A stretch of DNA of 7,448 nt from positions 1-7,448 of the forward strand of contig JAEURL010000355.1 of NCBI GenBank assembly GCA_016789165.1, written 5' to 3'. A program made the translations under genes and the position numbers. The notes below the pieces were generated by a model, which was not told where the DNA came from, did not search any database, and saw only the letters and a program-made list of their open reading frames with translations. Origin of the DNA: Anaerolineales bacterium. Its GTDB lineage: Bacteria > Chloroflexota > Anaerolineae > Anaerolineales > UBA6663. This document shows positions 7,301-7,448 of the stretch, piece after piece (position 1 is the stretch's first letter; each line of letters begins with the position of its first letter).

Positions 7301-7448
7301 GCAACAGCGTTAACTCCTATCTGGGCTACGGCTTCGCCGAGCCGCGCTGGCCGGCCCTGGCCGGCGCCGGCCGCTCCGGGAACGGCCTGTATACCGGCCG
7401 GCTGGATGAGCTGGCGTTCTACGCCCGCGCGCTGGACGCCGACGAGGT
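1198..7448 (+). CDS. Giant secreted multi-propeller protein: DUF11, 14 FG-GAP/VCBS repeats, PKD, PD40 propeller, DUF11, LamG (3' end outside window)
   Basis: One uninterrupted frame of 2083 codons runs from GTG 1198 to the right edge. GTG 1198 is chosen because it is followed at once by a clear signal peptide and lies two bases after the upstream stop; no good Shine-Dalgarno sequence precedes it, so translational coupling is likely. Domain order: signal peptide 1-45, DUF11-like 59-218, 14 FG-GAP/VCBS units 242-978, beta-rich module 985-1120, PKD 1138-1218 (WDFGDG at 1169-1174), FLPIVMR 1231-1237, Ala/Pro linker, seven PD40 units within 1290-1659, DUF11-like 1664-1760, LamG from 1802. It has 18 cysteines, all in local pairs, which fits an oxidised extracellular protein. 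The signal peptide has no lipobox cysteine, so it is not an obvious lipoprotein. Such domains typically mediate protein or carbohydrate contacts; a surface, sheath or matrix role is inferred. No active site was recognised. The C-terminus, which might hold an anchor or sorting signal, is not visible. Confidence 0.92.
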   Translation, partial: MNRRPPPRALLARLGWLAGSLLAAGLAVSGLFAALGLAEPRPAQAGAPERPAAQIGGRLALAVTVATSQLCRDSFQDAVKPVCNGQAVTYTIAVTNTGDASLTDVVVQDSLPVDALRKLALLEPIEAAGLGTFNCTPGCSPVQITQAIRSPIGDELVVTVTTQLRWAIGSLPAGQGQTIRFTGVVAGQADGTQITNRVTAISADRAAVQSTASVVRVLPLAVGQPSLAASPTWFSQDLGGTYSQDWADFNRSGVQALALGSSNGASVYRYRNGRLDRVAVENPSDPVTGQPIPAFGVAWADILNVAGETTPTLELVAVGHRDLITTTDSGGTEPLTSTGTSTLTLFATPATNYIFRYEPASDSFVVASTFTSTRQLVRVVAADLDYTTTPGKMDLVVSTNAIDTLCPVLLLRNTWTLTNPTPFRWDDQRCVSTRAAAALELGDVDGDQRPDLALGLFPNQVGIVLNRNNVFLNTDPLTPQVMVEAAISYLPYDFAFADYDRDGRLDLAAAYPLQREARLYRNLGGNPPRFELARTLRTDLFLTPLALGWGDFDGDGAPDLALTDQVPRIYFNQRAAFSDSLAVQGMPSLNQLWSLDVIRPLARAGLELALSNSDGPSMLFSAFTPHLSPTLSAVGQTPAASAAWGATGPVGLPDLVFGAAAPTLGEVGRTTLYRNQGDGTFNLAADLQDDGPVQATLADVTGDGRLDLGRGTVVENVVCQLQNQGLTVSPSDCWSTAEPPFVNHVLAWGDANMDGPLDLLVGSHGGPVLLYRNTGSGLAATPSFTLTRDLGAPSEVRAIAWADWEKSRYPGFAVAFNDGGVELYQNTRDGAFSLTQRLLISSPTSLAWANFNADPSGRPSLAVGTDGFGTQIFENTNGRLNASPVFTTQTLSRTTSVAWGDWDNDGDPDLAIGNAGDPVQVWDNQGSTPGVPRLAWAWSSQEVYSVTAVAWADATGDGFPELAVAQRGTGGRNGYYLNTTVVPTYVKTVYPSPAAAQQPFFVAVQRPGRTAPAGQGFAASEIIALPPTVTGVVPVTYSVYGPAGMALAASPRFEYSLDGGATWSTATPSVAPTVLAQAAPSGAQGFFYWDARKDLAISDEARFRIIAAPAAAPAEAMVGVSPPFRIRAVACQWPRDAVIRASTDNPPLGQAVFFTGTLSGGSGVITYTWDFGDGTPLVLGQAVQHAFTRNLDARVRLTVSGQTGAGCPENPYTAAVRVVRGGLGSNNPILFLPIVMRGGAGTTALAAPTAAPAAGQAERAADHGRRAPAAAPPALAGVEGIAGQRSFGFSCPSRDVGLTQQPTHTLLITDVTGTSLPPALSEDGLVVAFSSTGDPCGFNADRSIEVFLARREDGQVRMTQVTSSTGGILGGFNLGPTLNAAGTRLAFFSDRSLINENLRQSRLSFQIYAAEIDPATLDVLDLVRVTTDTRAANVLPAFDADGRYLAFISDSRVLDGDQTERPVPQVVRAELPYPGALGSAPITLQQITTHTTGAADLPAISPDGRSIAYLLDQKLYLWSEANPGAPVLLSSAQNLSGPSLSAPAEAPGTVRVTYQYTQSGQARVAYVAGTGQGPVELPAGEVGTPVPAGQPVIGDGGRRIGLLSTLNGQAVTVVYDVPTSRTITYTLPTPDPVTTAAFNRQGTRLAFVAGSDLYLAEYPFVTAFSVTQATKPLPAFTEDVISYTTTIVNPGPSTAEGVEIQIDLRGVGQTTPIAAVALQDNLAVSDTQRTFSGTVIEGGELGLATGAATGIFTSAVLAADYVVNWDTLAWEPERPLGKALPNYPVLTETGYLTGAAGMAGNTLLLHLDGTPAVSVNYQISGNYFYVYVQRHFLDHSAAGADPVCRENYIYNFSDGNSWAYNYCPTFESDGRFAKGIFFDGSLRLVEMPSGQPAGRAANGDNEPRSLEMWFRTTEGGALLSYQYNFCDAGGCFYDFLPTLYVGADGLLRGQLGFGCPYLTCTLPAGGQMITATTPVTDDQWHHLALVSTPDITIPVQTAPGVFADVRGSSVRLYLDGKLAGGGPVLGLVMAGPGAGNSVNSYLGYGFAEPRWPALAGAGRSGNGLYTGRLDELAFYARALDADE
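1372..1851 (+). other. DUF11-like beta-sandwich domain (first copy)
   Basis: Residues about 59-218 of the giant protein. The pattern VTYTIAVTNTGDASLTDVVVQD followed by LP is the usual DUF11/conserved-repeat signature (a 'Y-x-h-x-V-x-N-x-G' strand, then 'h-x-D-x-LP'), and the domain closes with the strand ITNRVTAIS. Cysteine pairs C71/C83 and C135/C139 sit in inserted loops. In known proteins such domains act as extracellular spacers or adhesive modules; here it sits between the signal peptide and the first propeller. Confidence 0.72.
1921..4131 (+). repeat. Array of 14 FG-GAP/VCBS-type propeller repeats, probably two seven-bladed propellers
   Basis: Coding repeat with a period near 52 residues (45-60, except one gap of 82 after unit 2). 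The signature is 'h-x-W-x-D-h-D-x-D-G-x-x-D-L-h-h-G' then '-x-h-Y-x-N-x-G'. Unit anchor residues are 248, 301, 383, 443, 498, 551, 596, 646, 699, 750, 803, 850, 901 and 953. Units 4, 5, 6, 9, 10, 13 and 14 keep a calcium-loop pattern, for example DFDGDGAPD (551-559) and DWDNDGDPD (901-909). Units 1, 2, 3, 7, 8, 11 and 12 have lost acidic positions. Seven such units make one blade ring in integrin-type propellers, so 14 suggests two tandem rings; this split is inference. Cysteine pairs C406/C430 and C719/C733 lie in loops between strands. Confidence 0.82.
4150..4557 (+). other. Beta-rich module with EYSLDGGATW motif, after the FG-GAP array
   Basis: Residues about 985-1120. The stretch has IIALPPTVTGVVPVTYSVYG, then EYSLDGGATW (1054-1063), FFYWDARKDLAISDEARFRI and a closing PFRIRA strand. 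I recall similar 'YSLDGG-x-W ... W-D ... V-x-FRI' segments following FG-GAP repeats in other Chloroflexota proteins, but cannot name a family. It is probably a beta-sandwich connecting the propeller to the PKD domain. Its role is unknown. Confidence 0.5.
4518..4541 (+). repeat. Short GC direct repeat of 12 bases containing the palindrome GGCGCC
   Basis: GGCGCCGGCGGC at 4518-4529 is followed directly by GGCGCCGGCGGA at 4530-4541, an 11 of 12 match. It encodes an Ala/Pro run (AAPAAAPAEA). It lies inside the coding frame, keeps the frame, and is probably simple slippage of GC-rich codons in a flexible loop rather than a regulatory hairpin. Confidence 0.5.
4609..4851 (+). other. PKD domain
   Basis: Residues about 1138-1218. 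The hallmark WDFGDG is at 1169-1174, preceded by a strand resembling 'G-x-x-V-x-F-x-G' (GQAVFFTGTLSGG) and followed by an HAFTRN turn and VRLTVSG, the usual 'H-x-F/Y ... V-x-L-x-V' pattern. C1131 just before the domain and C1207 near its end could form a clasp. PKD domains are extracellular Ig-like modules that often act in binding or spacing. Confidence 0.87.
4888..4908 (+). other. Internal FLPIVMR motif (Chloroflexota-type FLPxVxR element)
   Basis: Residues 1231-1237, preceded by NNPI and followed by GGAG. The short hydrophobic 'h-LP-h-V-h-R' element is, from memory, frequent at or near the end of secreted Chloroflexota proteins, commonly just after the last folded domain. Here it closes the PKD-containing half of the protein and is followed by a disordered-looking linker and new domains. 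Its function is not established; processing, sorting or a terminal beta-strand are possibilities. Confidence 0.6.
4909..5064 (+). other. Ala/Pro/Gly-rich interdomain linker
   Basis: Residues about 1238-1289 are dominated by Ala, Pro, Gly and Arg (for example TAAPAAGQAERAADHGRRAP) with no strand or helix pattern of a folded domain. It separates the FLPIVMR motif from the PD40 propeller. There is no stop or hydrophobic signal-like segment here, so the protein reads through rather than restarting. Confidence 0.7.
5065..6174 (+). repeat. Seven PD40/TolB-like beta-propeller repeats
   Basis: Residues about 1290-1659. Blades show the PD40 pattern 'P-x-h-S/D-x-D-G-x-x-h-A-F-x-S': PALSEDGLVVAFSS (1318), PTLNAAGTRLAFFSD (1376), PAFDADGRYLAFISD (1436), PAISPDGRSIAYLLD (1498), PSLSAPAEAPGTVRVTY (1538, degenerate), PVIGDGGRRIGLLS (1591) and AAFNRQGTRLAFVAG (1636). 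Spacings are 40-62 residues. The count of seven equals one complete ring, though TolB itself uses six. C1291 and C1336 could bridge the first blade. PD40 propellers usually mediate protein contacts; no enzyme domain is attached here, so a binding role is inferred. Confidence 0.8.
6187..6477 (+). other. DUF11-like domain (second, degenerate copy)
   Basis: Residues about 1664-1760. YTTTIVNPGPSTAEGVEIQI fits the DUF11 core 'Y-x-h-x-V-x-N-x-G-P-S-x-A-x-x-V'. The rest of the domain departs from the first copy at residues 59-218 and has no clear 'D-x-LP' element. It sits between the PD40 propeller and the lectin-like domain and is probably a spacer. Confidence 0.6.
6601..7448 (+). other. LamG/concanavalin A-like lectin domain (runs to the window edge)
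   Basis: Residues about 1802-2083. The order of motifs is that of the Laminin_G_3 type: TLLLHLDG (1802-1809), GRFAKGIFFDGSLRL, SLEMWFRT (W1909), WHHLALV (1980-1986), VRLYLDGKLAG (2010-2020), then LGYG and GRLDELAFYARALDADEV (2067 to the end). The final motif normally sits just before the end of the domain, so the domain is almost complete here. Six cysteines (1844, 1863, 1926, 1931, 1955, 1960) decorate it, including two CX4C pairs. Such domains often bind glycans or proteins at the cell surface; the ligand is unknown. Confidence 0.82.

Noticed and set aside
1..7448. tRNA, rRNA, CRISPR, insertion sequence or phage features
   Set aside because: The whole window is accounted for by two coding frames; no spaced identical repeats, terminal inverted repeats or RNA gene signatures were seen.

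Overview
The window is very GC-rich, with GC-ending codons, and is coding from end to end on the plus strand. It holds two genes, both cut by the window edges. The left one is the last 397 codons of a protein made of Ig-like and fibronectin-like beta-sandwich modules (bases 2-1195). Two bases after its stop comes the start of a giant exported protein (1198-7448), which stays open through 2083 codons to the right edge without a stop or frameshift. No enzyme, RNA gene, mobile element, CRISPR array or intergenic stretch was found.

The large protein reads, in order: signal peptide (residues 1-45); DUF11-like domain (about 59-218); 14 FG-GAP/VCBS-type propeller repeats (about 242-978), which I interpret as two seven-bladed beta-propellers; a beta-rich module with an EYSLDGGATW motif (about 985-1120); a PKD domain (about 1138-1218); an FLPIVMR motif (1231-1237) followed by an Ala/Pro-rich linker; seven PD40/TolB-like repeats forming a further propeller (about 1290-1659); a second DUF11-like domain (about 1664-1760); and a LamG/concanavalin-like lectin domain (about 1802 to the edge).

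The combination of FG-GAP, DUF11, PKD and LamG domains, a Pro/Thr/Ser linker of the PTPSPTP kind and the FLPxVxR motif is what I associate with large secreted or surface proteins of Chloroflexota (Anaerolineae, Caldilineae or Chloroflexia). This assignment is by recall of family style, not by a search. The two genes are almost certainly co-transcribed. The likely theme is extracellular: binding, adhesion or sheath/matrix structure, with Ig-like stalk modules in one protein and propeller plus lectin modules in the other. No catalytic motif was seen, so the biochemical role is unknown. The most interesting points are the three-propeller architecture, the internal position of the FLPIVMR motif (suggesting fusion of two secreted proteins), the patchy retention of calcium sites across the 14 repeats, and 18 cysteines that all fall in local pairs.
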